Shown: positions 1-11,031 of the stretch, piece after piece
Layout of the letters: the number at the start of each line of letters is the position of its first letter
How positions within the stretch are numbered: the first letter of the stretch is position 1
Source of the DNA: Cryptomeria japonica
Taxonomy: Eukaryota; Streptophyta; Pinopsida; Cupressales; Cupressaceae
Length of the DNA stretch: 60,000 nt
Assembly: GCF_030272615.1 (NCBI RefSeq)
Contig: NC_081410.1
Span: 146,727,349-146,787,348, forward strand
Direction of reading: 5' to 3'
Notes under the pieces: generated by a model
What the model was told of the DNA's origin: nothing
What the model saw: the letters and a program-made list of their open reading frames with translations, nothing else
The model's database searches: none
Translations under genes and position numbers: made by a program

Positions 1-625
1 GTAAGCTGACATAAGGCATGATGAATTGTAAAGGGTATATAGGTCAATTGATTAGATCATTTTGATATATGATATGTATGTGAATATGGATTGAGAGGAG
101 ATGCAAAACATATGAGAGAGATCATGTATGTGAGGATATTTATGTAAAGGGGTATTCCGGTAAGGGTTTAGGGTTTCAGACTGGAACAAACAAAGCTTAA
201 TCAGAACTATATTCTGGTATAGAAGATGTTATCATTGCAGTTCAATCATTTCTTCATATTGTAGTCTAGATTTGTATGTAGTCAGTAAGTCTCCTTTTGT
301 GATTGAGCAGTGTGCTCTAGGCTATAAGCCTTCCTGCAAGTGCAAGCCCCTATATTTTGTAATATCTCTTCATATGGCCAGTGGATTGATATTGTGGGTC
401 ATAAATCCCATCGTGGTTTTTCCTCTTTGAGGTTTTCCACATATAATTATGTGTGTTATGGTATTCATTTATATGATTGGCTTATTGGTTACTTTACTTA
501 TTTCAATTCTATATGTACCGGTATACTGGTTGGTGTATGCATGTTTTAATAAAGTTAAAATTGATCATTTCAATAGAAAACTAATTCACCGCCCCCCCCC
601 CTCTTAGTGTTCTTGGATTCCAACA
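1..625 (+). repeat. LTR fragment of the E family, right end
   Basis: This is the right-hand end of a copia-like LTR that starts left of the window. It matches, in inverse orientation, the LTRs at 52981-53605 and 58628-59161, sharing blocks such as CATATGAGAGAGATCAT, GTGTGCTCTAGGCT and CTTCATATGGCCA. It ends in a C-run (592-601) followed by CTTGGATTCCAACA at 625, the same terminus as the other copies. No primer-binding site follows, so it is a 3' LTR or a solo LTR of a + strand copy. It retains an internal block that the 52981 copy has lost. Confidence 0.75.
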
Positions 626-1287
626 AAAGTTAGCTGAAATATATTAAGGTAACACTTTGAAGTTTTTGTGCTTTATTGTGTCATCTTGGAAAACAAAATC
701 ATTACTTGAAGACTTTGAGCTTCATATTATCATTTCACAAGAGTATAATCAAAATTGTAATTAAGAGTCAGATTAAAGGCTTTCTTCTTTGTTTTGATTT
801 TCTTAATTAACACATTGGGTTACAGAAGTATTTGTAAAAAGGTTGATAGGACAACAATGAGTTTTAAGATTTTGAACTTAAGCACTCTTTCCCGTCCTAG
901 AAAAGCAACATAGGACTTTGTGCCTTTATAAAAAACTTTTCTTCTTTTCTTATCCATATTGTATCATTCTTGCATTCTAAATTTGTAACATTGGAATTAT
1001 AAGAATTATTGCTGCTCTATATTGTAAATTCTTTCTTGAAAAAAAGAGGAAAAGAATAACATCTATCTTGAAAAAAGAGGATAGGATGATGCACCACCCA
1101 AGTTAGATTAGAAGTTGAAACTTCTATCTTATTTTAGAAAGGTAGAGTAGTGAATTATAGGGGGAGCCTTCCCTTAGAAATTAGGAGAGATTTAATCTCA
1201 TTCACTGTGGTTGAAACCACAATTTTGTAAACTCTTCTAGTTTGCAAAATTTTCAACCAACACTACAAAACTATTATGGCTATTGTA
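626..1287. other. AT-rich stretch without recognisable gene
   Basis: No coding region is visible. The stretch lies between the E-family LTR end and the gag remnant of element C and may be C's 5' leader or LTR remnant. I found no primer-binding site and no match to the putative 3' LTR of C at 34575. The only structure I see is the inverted repeat at 1209-1258. Confidence 0.4.
1209..1258. repeat. 50-bp imperfect inverted repeat (hairpin)
   Basis: The outer arms GGTTGAA (1209-1215) and TTCAACC (1252-1258) pair. The inner arms AATTTTG (1221-1227) and CAAAATT (1245-1251) pair, as do AAAC (1229-1232) and GTTT (1240-1243). It lies about 30 bp upstream of the gag-like region of element C, so it could be a leader hairpin. 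It could also be a chance palindrome in AT-rich DNA. Confidence 0.5.
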
Positions 1288-2312
1288 GAGGTTGAGACAC
1301 ACAAAAGAAGAACATTTTTAGAATGTCTCAAGAGAAGATCAACCCCTTGAAGAGTACATAGATATGTTCCAAATCTATTTAAAGAAATCCAAATAGAATA
1401 GGCTCACTCTTGAGTATCTTAAATTGGTTTTTCTCAGGGGAGTTAATGTGGAATGCATTGATGCACTCAATTTGATGTGTGGAGGTTATATTACACAATC
1501 AATATTTGATGATACTTGCAAACTGGCAAGGAATTTCTCTAAGGATACTTTGAGGAAGGATAGGATCTTTTAGTTCCTTCCCACCACTAAGATATCTACT
1601 AGTGTCTCAAGGGTGGAATTAAGCAACCCACTCTCCAATATAAAGGAAGATATAATAAGTTATTTAGAAACCTAGCTGGATACCCTTCATTTTAAGAAGA
1701 AATGAGAGGAAGTAGAGGCTACTCTTATAGAATATTTTCCTCACTATATACAAAAGATGTCCAAATGTAGATGTAAAAGGATTGTTTCTATTGCTGAAGA
1801 AAAGCTAGTTCATCCATAATTCCATGTAGTAGAAGATGAGGATGGAAAAATCTTTCATATAGAACAACATAGGCCATGACAATAAAAGCAAGGTATGCCA
1901 TCAGACCCATTATCTTATAATCCCTTATTCCCTAGAGTTCAAAAAATATTGCCAACTAGAATTTTCAAACTCGGAATACAATGCAAAATGACCAATGGTC
2001 GGGTAGTGCATTGAACTAGATGCCTCAGTAGGTTACCTAATCACCCCAATATCAAAAAAATCAATGGTAGGATGACCAAAACCCATTGTCTCAACCATGG
2101 TGGAGAAATTAACAATGACAATAATTTAATGCCAATTACTCACAACAACAACACAATTCATAGTTGCAACCTAAATAACTAATGTACATCTTCAACAACT
2201 GGCCATTATGCCAAGTTAGAACACACTTGCCTTTACTCCACCAAGAGAGCCTCATTTTCCTACTCAACCTGCTCCCAATCCTAACAACAAGCCTACTCAA
2301 TATGCTTATGTG
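1288..2312 (+). pseudogene. Element C gag, 5' part (Ty3/gypsy)
   Basis: Degenerate capsid-type gag of an old Ty3/gypsy element. Translation across several frames gives the gag helical-region pattern (PLEEYIDMFQIYLKK, then LRGVNVECIDALNLMCGG), a later segment like LSNPLSNIKEDIISYLETQLD, and a Gln/Asn/Pro-rich linker ending near 2312. The linker matches the plant gypsy gag layout in which a Pro/Asn linker precedes the protease. Several stops and frame changes make it non-functional. The reading frame stops at the start of element B and resumes in frame at 26271 once one target-site copy is removed, which shows that B inserted here. In this family, gag forms the cytoplasmic virus-like particle. 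The family assignment rests on motif memory, not on a search. Confidence 0.6.
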
Positions 2313-2733
2313 TGTAAAGTCAAAAATATTACCCTCATCACCTTTAGTAGCAATTGTGACATGTGGAGCCTCCCCCACGCTGCTTGGAGGATAGGTTCAC
2401 CAACTTGTCCTTTTTTCCACTAAAGAATCCTATGCCATCTTCCCCAGAGGCGTTACCAACTCTGTCAATCTGACAGATTCACAGACGAAGACGTAGAGAC
2501 GTCTGCACAACGCGCTACTGTCCCGCCAACTTGCCAGCTAGTAGGTGGCCATTGGGATGTTACGACCCGCACTAGGAAGGAATCATAACGCCTCTCTGTG
2601 TGGCCACCGACATCCCAACTCATCCCTTAGTATATTTCTTGGGTTTTGGGACATTTCTGGGGATCTTTTGGTAGATTGGAGACTTGCTCTTGGAAATTGA
2701 AGTTGTTGGAGACACCACCACCATTGTTGCAGC
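2313..2733 (+). repeat. Element B 5' LTR, left fragment
   Basis: It aligns base for base, with scattered substitutions, to 25203-25612, including CCTCCCCCACGCTGCTTGGAG and GACACCACCACCATTGTTGC. The match stops exactly where element A begins (TGTAGACACC at 2734). The rest of this LTR is absent from the far side of A. Confidence 0.85.
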
Positions 2734-2758
2734 TGTAGACACCTAAAATTGTCATGTC

Positions 2759-2990
2759 TAATTAAATAAATATTTTTATTTATTTAATTATCTAAGCCTA
2801 ATTCTTCTATTAATTAAATAAATCTTTATTTATTTAATTAATTCATTTATCCTCTTCTAGCCTTATTTCTCATTTAAATAAATACATTTATTTATTTAAA
2901 TTATCCTTTTCCTAAATTAAATAGATATTTTATTTATTTAATTGATCCCACTTCTTCTATTAATTAAATAAATAAAGATTTATTTAATTA
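2759..2990. repeat. Five consecutive AT palindromes in the LTR U3
   Basis: Inverted repeats lie at about 2759-2790, 2810-2841, 2872-2901, 2915-2943 and 2961-2990. Each has arms like TTAATTAAATAAAT or ATTTAAATAAAT around a short AT centre. All five are also present, in order, in the 3' LTR (17873-18110) and in the diverged solo LTR (32541-32775). Confidence 0.8.
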
Positions 2991-3154
2991 ATTCAGTAAC
3001 CTTTTCTACTCATGACACATGTCATTCATCTCTTAATTCATACACTACCTACCCCTTTCATTATTTTATTATTATTTCTTCTACCTACCCTCTAATCATA
3101 GCCAACCTCCTTTTACACCTCTCAATCTTATCCCTCCATTTCATATAGTGTCTT

Positions 3155-3163
3155 CTATATAAG
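3155..3163 (+). promoter_or_regulatory. TATA box of element A 5' LTR
   Basis: CTATATAAG is followed about 30 bp downstream by CTTCCTTCATTATC, a plausible transcription start region. The same box is in the 3' LTR at about 18269-18276, and a weaker version (CTATATTAG) is in the solo LTR near 32930. This would mark the U3/R border. No expression evidence is available. Confidence 0.55.
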
Positions 3164-3384
3164 GAGATGCTTCCTTCATTATCAAACCCTAATGAATGAT
3201 CTTAAGGACTTGACTACACTACGATCCTACTTGCAACCACATTCTATTCTTTGTTGAGCTCTTGTGCACATAAAATCTGGGAGCAAATATATCAAGCAAG
3301 ATCAATGGAGATAGGAAGAGTGGAGATCAAAACCCTATTGGACATGTGAAGATCTGACGTTTTCGGCAGCATTTTGATTTTCCT

Positions 3385-3620
3385 GCGTCTGCGCACTTTC
3401 GGATCGTGTTTTTGTTTTTCTGGCGCGTCTACGACATCTGGAATCACGTCTGTGTTACTGACAATATTTTATTTTGTAGGTTTCGGGAAAGCACGTTTGT
3501 GTTATTTAGTCCCATCTGCAGTGTTTTTAGCCGCGTCTGTGACCAAAGGTCGCGTCTGCGTTCTGTAGCCGCATCTGTGCATCACAGAACCATGTCTGTG
3601 TCACAAAGTCGCGTCTGTGT
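3385..3620 (+). repeat. Dispersed GCGTCTGTG-like words in the 5' LTR
   Basis: About ten copies of a 9-10 bp word (consensus CGCGTCTGTG) occur at irregular 15-30 bp spacing. Variants such as CACGTCTGTG, GCATCTGTG and CATGTCTGTG differ mainly by C-to-T or G-to-A at CpG sites, as expected from cytosine deamination. The 3' LTR copy (18498-18760) has one more, inside a 20-bp insertion. Confidence 0.75.
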
Positions 3621-4189
3621 TCACCAGTTTCAAATTTTGGGTTTATTGATTCAGTTTTTGGATTTTGCATCTAGGGCTTCAGATCTGGTTTATTTTGAGC
3701 TAACATTTTCAGGTCTAGCTAACGAAATTGGTGCAGCTTGTCTTGAAAGCAAAATCGTTTGGTTGAAGGCCCCTATTTTCACAAAGTCTTTTGGGTTTAA
3801 AATCTACCTAACTTGTGTGCTTGCAGGAAGCGGTGATTATTTGAAACAATCCAAACTACTAACAACTCTTTATTGTAGGTCCTTGGTAAGGGTTTTTGGA
3901 TTTTTATTGTGTGCCTTGTTTTCATAGACTAGCAAACACTTCAATTGGTGCACTAAAATTGAATCATTTTCTTTTGTGTCTTGAGCAATAGGCTCTTTTT
4001 TTAATCTTTAGAGGGCCTGTCTTCCCGTGTGGTCATTATGACTACTAGTGAGAAGAGAATGACCCAAGTGGTAGCGAGGAAAACCCACCTCTTCCAAACC
4101 ACTATAAACAACTGTATTCATGGTGAAAACTATGGATAACATGTGCTGATTAGTTCATACTGACACTATGTCTCCCCATAAACCCGTTT

Positions 4190-4535
4190 GATCAAATTTA
4201 TTTGATCATTTGTAGGGCGTAACCCCTACCGACTGGGAGCCTTCTGTATTTATAGAGCTAAAAGTGCCGCATGTATGGCCACACGAGCGGATGCCCTTAC
4301 TAGCACCTTTTTGTTTTAGAAGCCCAAATCCTTCTAGTTGTTGGGGCAAGAGGTTGGACCTCTGGTAGTGGCCCACACACATACGGTTCTTATTAGAGAT
4401 ACAAAGTTCACCACGGGGAGTTTTCATGGGGACTAATGCTTGGCTGACCCAAGAAGTGAGTGCCGAGGGTGGAGCCAGTGAGGTCAAGCATCTAAGTATC
4501 CGCTCTGAATAGCGTAGCGTTGGGGGTAAAACCCC
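4190..4535 (+). other. Hairpin-dense block in the leader (candidate RNA structure)
   Basis: Perfect or near-perfect stem-loops can be read directly: GATCAAAT/ATTTGATC (4190-4207), GTAGGG/CCCTAC (4212-4229), AGAGGT/ACCTCT (4349-4363), CGCT/AGCG (4501-4514) and GGGG/CCCC around TAAAA (4523-4535). The block is more GC-rich than its surroundings. Its position between LTR and gag suits a packaging, dimerisation or translation-initiation structure; that role is inference. Confidence 0.5.
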
Positions 4536-4840
4536 ATGTGGGATCAACAACTATTGTCTTGGCCAGCCATAAGAATTGTGCTTGACTTATTTTAAACATT
4601 CAAAACATTCAAGACCAAACAGCAAAACATTGTGTCTTTTGTGTCTTCAAGTGTATGAAAAACATTTTTTACATCAAACAAAACACTTTTCTTGGAGTCA
4701 TTTTGAGTCTAGACACTTGCAAACATTGGGTCTTCATCAACACTATGTCCTCTTGTCACGAAAAATAGTCAAACAGTCAGATTTGGTCACAATAAAACGA
4801 CTTCACAGATTGGAAAAAATTGCACAAATTTTACAGAAAC

Positions 4841-5025
4841 GCATCTGTGTCTGACATAATAGCGTCTGTGTTGTATAACCGCATCTGTGAAGGGCAGAAA
4901 CGTGTCTGTGTTTATAGAATCAACATTACACTTTGCAAAAAAAAATCTCAGAAGTGCGTCTGTGTCGAACAGAGCCACGTCTATGTCAAGAAACCACATC
5001 TGTGAAGTATACAGGCGCGTCTGTG
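4841..5025 (+). repeat. Second GCGTCTGTG-like array, in the leader
   Basis: Copies begin near 4841, 4862, 4881, 4902, 4956, 4978, 4995 and 5015, with spacers of different sequence. They have the same orientation as the LTR array. This shows the word has spread or been kept outside the LTR. Confidence 0.7.
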
Positions 5026-5518
5026 TTCAGAATTGAAAAATTGTTACAGTCCAACAAACAAACACAGTCAGTTTCAGAATTCTTGAGCTTCCTAGGTCAT
5101 TTCTCCAGGGTTTCATTTAGCATTCAACCTGTCTTTGGGTCTCACAAAGTCCATCATTGCTTCACATCTCACATTACATTCACATTTGTCTAAACTTGAG
5201 TCAAAAGGTCACTTGCTTGTCCTCATCATACTTTGTCAACACACTACATACAACAACACTTTGCTAAGTGGTCCCTCATCAAGGTTTCTTACCTTTGGGT
5301 CTCATTTGGTCTTACTTAGAGTCAAGGTCAACTTACCTCATCAAGAGAAACTATCCTCTCTTTGGAAGTCACACCTACTGTACTACAGACATACTTGGTC
5401 TTACACTTTGGACATTGCAAGTACACCTCAGATTCATTTACATTCCATCCAACTCTTGGTCTTCCATACTTTTTCCATTTTTCATCTAGTCTCACACATC
5501 TCGGTCAATACCTAGTTC

Positions 5519-7477
5519 ATGGTTGAAACCCGTCTTCAAAAATCTAGGAGAGAAACTAAAGAGGCTCAAGAGTCCGCAAACATGAGTTCTTATGAGTATG
5601 AGAATGATATCTTTTTCAATTCTGATCATACTACATTACCTGACATGGATGCCTATAGAAACATTCTAAATGTTGAGAACATGGACACTACAAACAACAA
5701 TGCTACACACAATGACAATATGGACAACTTTTGCGTACATTCAGAAGATGTGGAAGAATCCATTATGAATCCCCATTTCAATCGATTGGTTGAGGAAATA
5801 ATGAGGGATAGACAATACTTCTTACAAATGATGGCACAAAGTGGAGCCAAGATACCTCATGATTTTGACATGTCTCAAATAATGGAAAATCGACCTTTGC
5901 AACAGCCTCACTCCAACATGGATCAAAGGAGACCTAATAGTGGAGGCAATCGAGGACCACATATGGTTCCTGAATCACCATCATCTTTGTTTCAAAAACC
6001 AGAAGTCCCACATACACATGGTCAATCATATGATACTCACTTTCACAGACCATTATGGAAGTCTTATGCAGAAAAATATGCTCAATCACATATCAATGCT
6101 AAGGATCAACCACCAAAGCAATTGGATACTCAAAGGCATGCTCAAAATTTGGACACAAGGAAACCCCGCGTCAAATTTGGGGGCAACACATTAGAACATG
6201 ACATGCCTGTAGAGTATGGTATACATGCACAAAATAGATATGGTGTTCCTCAACATGAATCTATACCAAGTGGTCCATATATGCAACATCACTATAGACC
6301 TCCTCCATATGAACATGTGTATGATCAATATCATCCATATATGCAACAGGCTCCTCCTCCAATTGGTGCCTCAAGCATGGGGTATGGTCCAAGGAGTCGA
6401 TCTCCACCTAAGAACAATTTGGAGCAACAAATCAGGGACTTACAAAAGAAAATGGAGGACATAAATACACCAAAGCCAACATACACAATGAGAGACATAT
6501 GTCCTTATCCATTTGACAAGAGCATTCCAATACCTCCTTTTCCTACACACTTTGTGACGCCTAAATTTGATAAGTATAGAGGAAAATGGGATCCTAAGGC
6601 ACACATAAGACAGTTTTTCACAGCCTGCATTGAGGTAGCAGTAGAAGAGACATATTTGATGAGATTATTCCCACAAAGCCTAGGTGATCAAGCTATGGAA
6701 TGGTTCTCCCAACTTCCACCTAGAATTAAGTCATGGGGTGATCTAGCAGAGGCATTTATCCAACATTTCTCCTACAACATAGAGATAGACATATCAGTCA
6801 CTACTTTGTGCAACACCAAGCAAAAAGAGGGAGAGTCTTTTGCATCATTTTTACAAAGATGGAGGAATCTAGCCAGCAGATGCTCTTGTGAAATTCCACA
6901 AAAACAAATGGTAGAAATGTTCACCTAGAATGTTAACAAAGACATTGGTTATGACTTAAGAAAAGATTGTTTGTCCACCTTCAAGGACGTCATTGAAAAA
7001 GGCTTAGCGACAGAGAAGGTCCTAATTGAACAAGGAGTCATTAAGATATTCAAGGAAAACAAAGATGACTTTAAAGGAAAAGATAAGCCGAGATTTTGGA
7101 ACAAAAACAAGAACATAGTCAATGATGGTGTTGTTGATGCCAACACAGTGCGACCCAAATTCATCTTTTCGGGATCAAGTTCTACAAACAATCAAGTGAA
7201 TACTCAAACAACTTCCAGATCACGAAGGAAGTACACCCCATTGGGAGAACCACTCGAGTTAGTTTTCAAAAAGCTAGTGGCAAACAAGGCAATCATAGTT
7301 CCAGATTTTCCTCCATATGAACCAAAGGTTAAGCCAAATTGGTGGACTGATGATGAGTATTGTGAATTTCATAAGAGCAAGGGTCATAAGACAGGAAATT
7401 GTCATCGACTGAAGAACATCATACAAGATCTCATTGATAGAGGTGACATTGAGATTGAGGGACACTCATCCAATTAA
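5519..7477 (+). pseudogene. Element A gag
   Basis: Gag polyprotein of about 650 codons with one in-frame TAG at 6926. It begins at an ATG (MVETRLQKSRRETKEA), consistent with a gag start. The first 300 residues are Gln/His/Pro/Met-rich and probably disordered. The retrotransposon gag domain follows at about residues 330-470, with the pattern PFPTHFVTPKFDKY, MRLFPQSLGDQAMEWF and LCNTKQKEGESFASFLQRW. After the stop the same frame continues with a basic segment and a Cys/His cluster (YCEFHKSKGHKTGNCHRLK), which is the degenerate nucleic-acid-binding knuckle of Tat gags. It would have formed the particle that packages element RNA. A TAA at 7475, probably an original CAA codon, separates it from the downstream protease frame, which is otherwise continuous. 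Confidence 0.85.
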
Positions 7478-8578
7478 GAACATGAGATGTTTAAGGAACC
7501 ATTCCCAAAACATGACAAAGGAAAAGCTAAAGCCACAGATGACCAAACCAACTATACCAGAACATCCTACAACTATGATTCAACCATCAATCACATCTCG
7601 ATGGACAATTACGTCTCTACCATTATCATCAAGGACAAAACGTCTGAGAATTCTACCCAGAGACCCAAGATTGTCCTAAAAGGTGTTGGATCTTCTTCTG
7701 AACCTACCTCTGAATGTCATGTTACAACCCGCCGAGGTAAAATCACTTTGCAAGGTACTCCAACTAAAAACACCGCTTCTTCATCAACCAAATCTAAGTA
7801 TGACCTTGTAGAATAGTTAGGGAAGACACCTGCGCTAATCTCTATCCTTGAGTTATTACGCATATCCCTTGCTCATAAAGCCATTCTTGACAAAATCTTG
7901 AGAGAAACTGTCATTCCTACTGATCTGAACGTGGACCAGTTTCAAGCCATGATGGGATACCTTTCCATTCCACACTCCCTTACATTCATAGAAGCTGACG
8001 ACGCCTCTGTAAGTCAGCCACATAATGCACCATTACATGTTGAAGCCTTCATACACAAACATAGAATAAAACGAGTCCTAATAGATGGAGGAGCAGGTCT
8101 AAACATTTGCACATTGAGCACTATTATACAATTGGGATATTCTGATAAAGCTGTGAATTCTACAAATAAAATCACCATTAAGGCATATGATGACGAAGAG
8201 CGTTCATCCAAGGGCACAGTCACCTTACCTCTTAGAGTTGGACCGGTTACAAAGGATGTGGTTTGCCAAGTCTTGGACTTAGATCTCACTTATAACATAT
8301 TACTAGGATGCCCTTGGATTCATGAAATGAAAGCAGTCCCATCCACATATCACCAATGCATTAAGTTTCCTCATAATGGAGTGGAAGTAACAGTTAACAG
8401 TGATCCTAATCTGTTCATATACTGCAATAACCTGAGATCAAGGACTAAGACCATCATTCCCAGTAATCGTGAAGCTGTTCCTTCCTCGGCATATATTGAT
8501 CCTGAGTCATTAAAACCTTCGACATCAAAACAAGGTGAGCTTAAGGGCAAGTTTCAAGACAAGGGCATGGGGGAATAA
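7478..8578 (+). pseudogene. Element A aspartic protease region
   Basis: It is in the same frame as gag, so this was one gag-pro-pol frame. A linker (7487-7816) ends at an in-frame TAG (7814). The next segment reads LISILELLRISLAHKAILDK, typical of the region before Tat proteases. The protease core carries the active-site motif VLIDGGAGLNIC (codons around 8075-8110), a hydrophobic strand pair, and the C-terminal ILLGCPWIHEMKAVPSTYHQ block. The enzyme would cleave the polyprotein in the particle. The usual D-S/T-G is D-G-G here, a variant seen in this lineage. The frame ends at TAA 8576. Confidence 0.8.
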
Positions 8579-9480
8579 ACTTTAAATCAGACCATGTACT
8601 TACGACAAGTCATGAGTTCCCCAAAAGAATATGGAAGACCACATCCTAACAAGCAAGTACCCATCATGATACTCAAATGGGACCCTACTACCTTTCAAAG
8701 ATGGGGTGAACTAGAAGAGGAAGATTTATACAAAATGCTTTACAGAGAAAATGAAGATGACACACAAGATCACATCAGTCTACCATGTGAGAAATATGGC
8801 AAAGGCTTCAAAATTCTAAAAAATTCGGGTATGATGGAAAAAGCCCTCTTGAGTTCCGAAAGGAAGGCATCATTGAACCTTTACAACCTGAATTGACTTT
8901 CAAAAAGGAACGCTTGAAAGGACCTGGTTTCTTAACTTCCAAGGTCCACACCCAAAGGACAGAAGAAGCCTTACAAATCAAAGCTGCCAAAATTCAACAA
9001 GAGGATCGCTATTCCACAGATTCCAATGAATGGGAATGGGGTTCCGACAAGTCTTCTAGTGACTACGAGCTCACCGAGATATTTAGAGAGCCAAATGAAC
9101 CAACAGAAGAAGAGGAATTTTATAACAAGTTCAGAGTTGGTCAAGAAACAACCCATGAGGATTTCACACAGTCCTTATCTCAAGGTTCTAGGTTGAAATC
9201 ACATAGGATGAGAACACCTGTCCCAGAATGCGCTACTAGTGATGATAATTTGGATTCACTCGCGATCGAGACTAAGGAGGGGAGTGCCATCGAAGACCTT
9301 GATAATTACCTTGACATACCTGAATATAACTGTATCTACACTCTTAGCCCCGCTAACTTCGAAGACATTAACGACCTTCCCCTTGTTCACCACCAACTCA
9401 TTGACTGGGATCATGAAGGACCTACACAGTTTGACACATTCCAAAACGATGAAGCTTTTATTGACTATCTGGGAATATGA
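8579..9480 (+). pseudogene. Element A pro-RT linker with G-patch-like segment
   Basis: The first part (8594 to about 8825) continues the gag-pro frame. A 1-nt frameshift near 8820 moves the rest to another frame, where a Gly-rich G-patch-like segment (NSGYDGKSPLEFRKEGIIEP) appears. It is followed by an acidic, Glu/Asp-rich stretch up to the TGA at 9478. Such a linker between protease and reverse transcriptase is usual in Tat elements. Its role is not known to me. No catalytic motif is visible. Confidence 0.65.
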
Positions 9481-9486
9481 GATGAT

Positions 9487-11031
9487 CTTCCTCCTGGGGA
9501 CCATAAAGCAGGATACACTATAGAACTCAATAGCGTGGCATATTTTGGTGAGGGTGTCAGACCTTCCAGTCGCAAAAATGTGAAAATAAGAACAAATCAA
9601 GGGTCTTATGGCGAAAACCACACTGTGGCGCTATCTGACCCCAAAAAAGTAAAAAGAAAGGACGTATTTGAGGGCGAAAACCTCTCTGAGGCACCCAAAG
9701 ATGGAAGGCTCGACATTCTCCTAGCATCATATTAGGAAAAGTCATCCATGTTGGTAGAGGAGACTATCAAAATAAACATTGGTACAGAAGAGGTTCCACA
9801 CAACATATTCCTGGCTCAATCATTGAGAGAGTCTGAAAGGTGAAAATTCATAAGTTTCTTCAAAGAACAACAAATCAACTTTGCCTAGTCATACGCTGAT
9901 ATGCCTAGATTGGATCCGGATTTGGTAATGCATCATTTGATAGTCAAACCGGGGGCAAAACCAGTGAAACAGAAATTAAGAAAAATGCATCCACAAGTCG
10001 CATTATTGGTCAAAGCAGAGCTTGAGAAATTATTGGACGTCGGATTCATACGCCCAATTGATTATCCTAAATGGATCTCCAACTTAGTGCCTGTCAGTAA
10101 ACCAGATCGTAGCATCAGAATATGTACAGATTTCAGAGACATCAACAAAGCTTGTCCAAAGGATGACTTCCCATTACCAAATATTGACTTGATTGTTGAT
10201 CTCACAGCAGGTCATGAAATGATATCATTGATGGATGGATTCTCTGGTTATAATCAAATAAAAATCATGCCCGAGGATCAACACAAAACATCATTCACTT
10301 GTCCATGGGGAACTTTCTGCTGGACTGTCATGCCCTTCGGGCTAAAGAATGCAGGTGCTACATATCAAAGAGCCATGACTACTATCTTTCATGTTCTCAT
10401 GCACGTCACCGTGGAAGATTATGTCGATGACCCCTTGGGAAAATCAATAGACAAAAATACACATTTTGACATTCTTTCAGTCATCTTTGATCGGTTGGAA
10501 AAATACAAAGTAAGATTAAACCCCAAGAAATGTGTCTTTGGAGTAACCTCCGGGAAGCTCCTAGGATTCATTGTATCCAAAAGAGGAATCGAAGCTGATC
10601 CAACAAAAGTCAAAGCCATCTTGGAGATGCAACCACCAAGAAATATCAGTCAACTTCGGTCTTTACAAGGCAGACTCCAGTCCATACGAAGATTCATAGC
10701 ACAACTGGAAAATAAGTGTAATCCTTTTCAGCACCTGCTACATAAAAACATCAAATTCAAATGGGATGATAACTATCAACAGGCTTTCCAGACACTCAAA
10801 GATTATCTTCTAAATCCGCCGGTTTTGATGCCACCAGTTCCAGATCAACCTCTATTACTATACATCTCAACTACTTCAACAACACTGGGGGCACTCTTAG
10901 CAGAACAAATTGCTGAGGGCAAAGAAAAAGCAGTATACTATATCAGTCGCACATTGGTAGGATATGAGCTAAACTACACACCAATTGAGCGTGCATGTCT
11001 CGCCATGGTCTTTGCTTCGCAGAAATTATGA
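9487..11031 (+). pseudogene. Element A reverse transcriptase and first RNase H
   Basis: RNA-dependent DNA polymerase with the retroviral-type RNase H at its end. The lead-in (INIGTEEVPHNIFLAQSL) is broken by TAG 9733, TGA 9841 and TAG 9886. From 9901 one open frame carries LDVGFIRPIDYPKWISNLV, RICTDFRDINKACPKDDFPL (metal-binding Asp in the DFRD region), MPFGLKNAGATYQRAM and the YVDD catalytic box (near 10420), then LLGFIVSKRGIE. The TLGALLAEQ...ISRTL block marks the first RNase H. The frame ends at TGA 11029, probably a decayed CGA, since the next codons (HYMLTHKT) continue the domain. The protein would copy element RNA to DNA in the particle. Confidence 0.9.
9610..9695 (+). other. Two RNA-hairpin boxes upstream of RT
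   Basis: Box 1 (9610-9632) reads GGCG, AAAA, CCAC, loop ACT, GTGG, CGCT. Box 2 (9673-9695) reads GGCG, AAAA, CCTC, loop TCT, GAGG, CACC. Each can fold as an outer stem, a one-sided A4 bulge and an inner 4-bp stem. They match three boxes after integrase (13132-13279). Confidence 0.6.

Larger units (their letters stand above)
2734..3943 (+). repeat. Element A 5' LTR (right end uncertain)
   Basis: It starts with TGTAGACACCTAAAATTG, identical to the 3' LTR start at 17848. The match to the 3' copy runs to about 3690, where the 3' copy is truncated. The right end is therefore inferred: a CA at 3942-3943 followed by TTGGTGCAC (3945) could be the LTR end and primer site, but this is weak. The LTR contains five palindromes, a TATA box and an array of GCGTCTGTG-like words. 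Confidence 0.65.
3944..5518 (+). other. Element A long 5' leader
   Basis: About 1.5 kb lies between the LTR and the gag start. It holds a GC-richer, hairpin-dense block (4190-4535), then a second array of GCGTCTGTG-like words (about eight copies, 4841-5025), then a C/T-rich stretch up to the gag start. No convincing protein is encoded. Open frames here translate the repeat word into Arg-Val-Cys-Val-like peptides and are best read as by-products. Long leaders are usual in Tat elements. Confidence 0.6.

Noticed and set aside
3406-3927. Open frame of 173 codons in the 5' LTR
   Set aside because: It is generated by the repeated GCGTCTGTG-like word and LTR sequence. It has no domain and is broken in the 3' LTR copy.
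4206-4550. Minus-strand open frame across the hairpin-rich leader
   Set aside because: Antisense shadow of a structured leader, with no domain and no repeat of the frame elsewhere.
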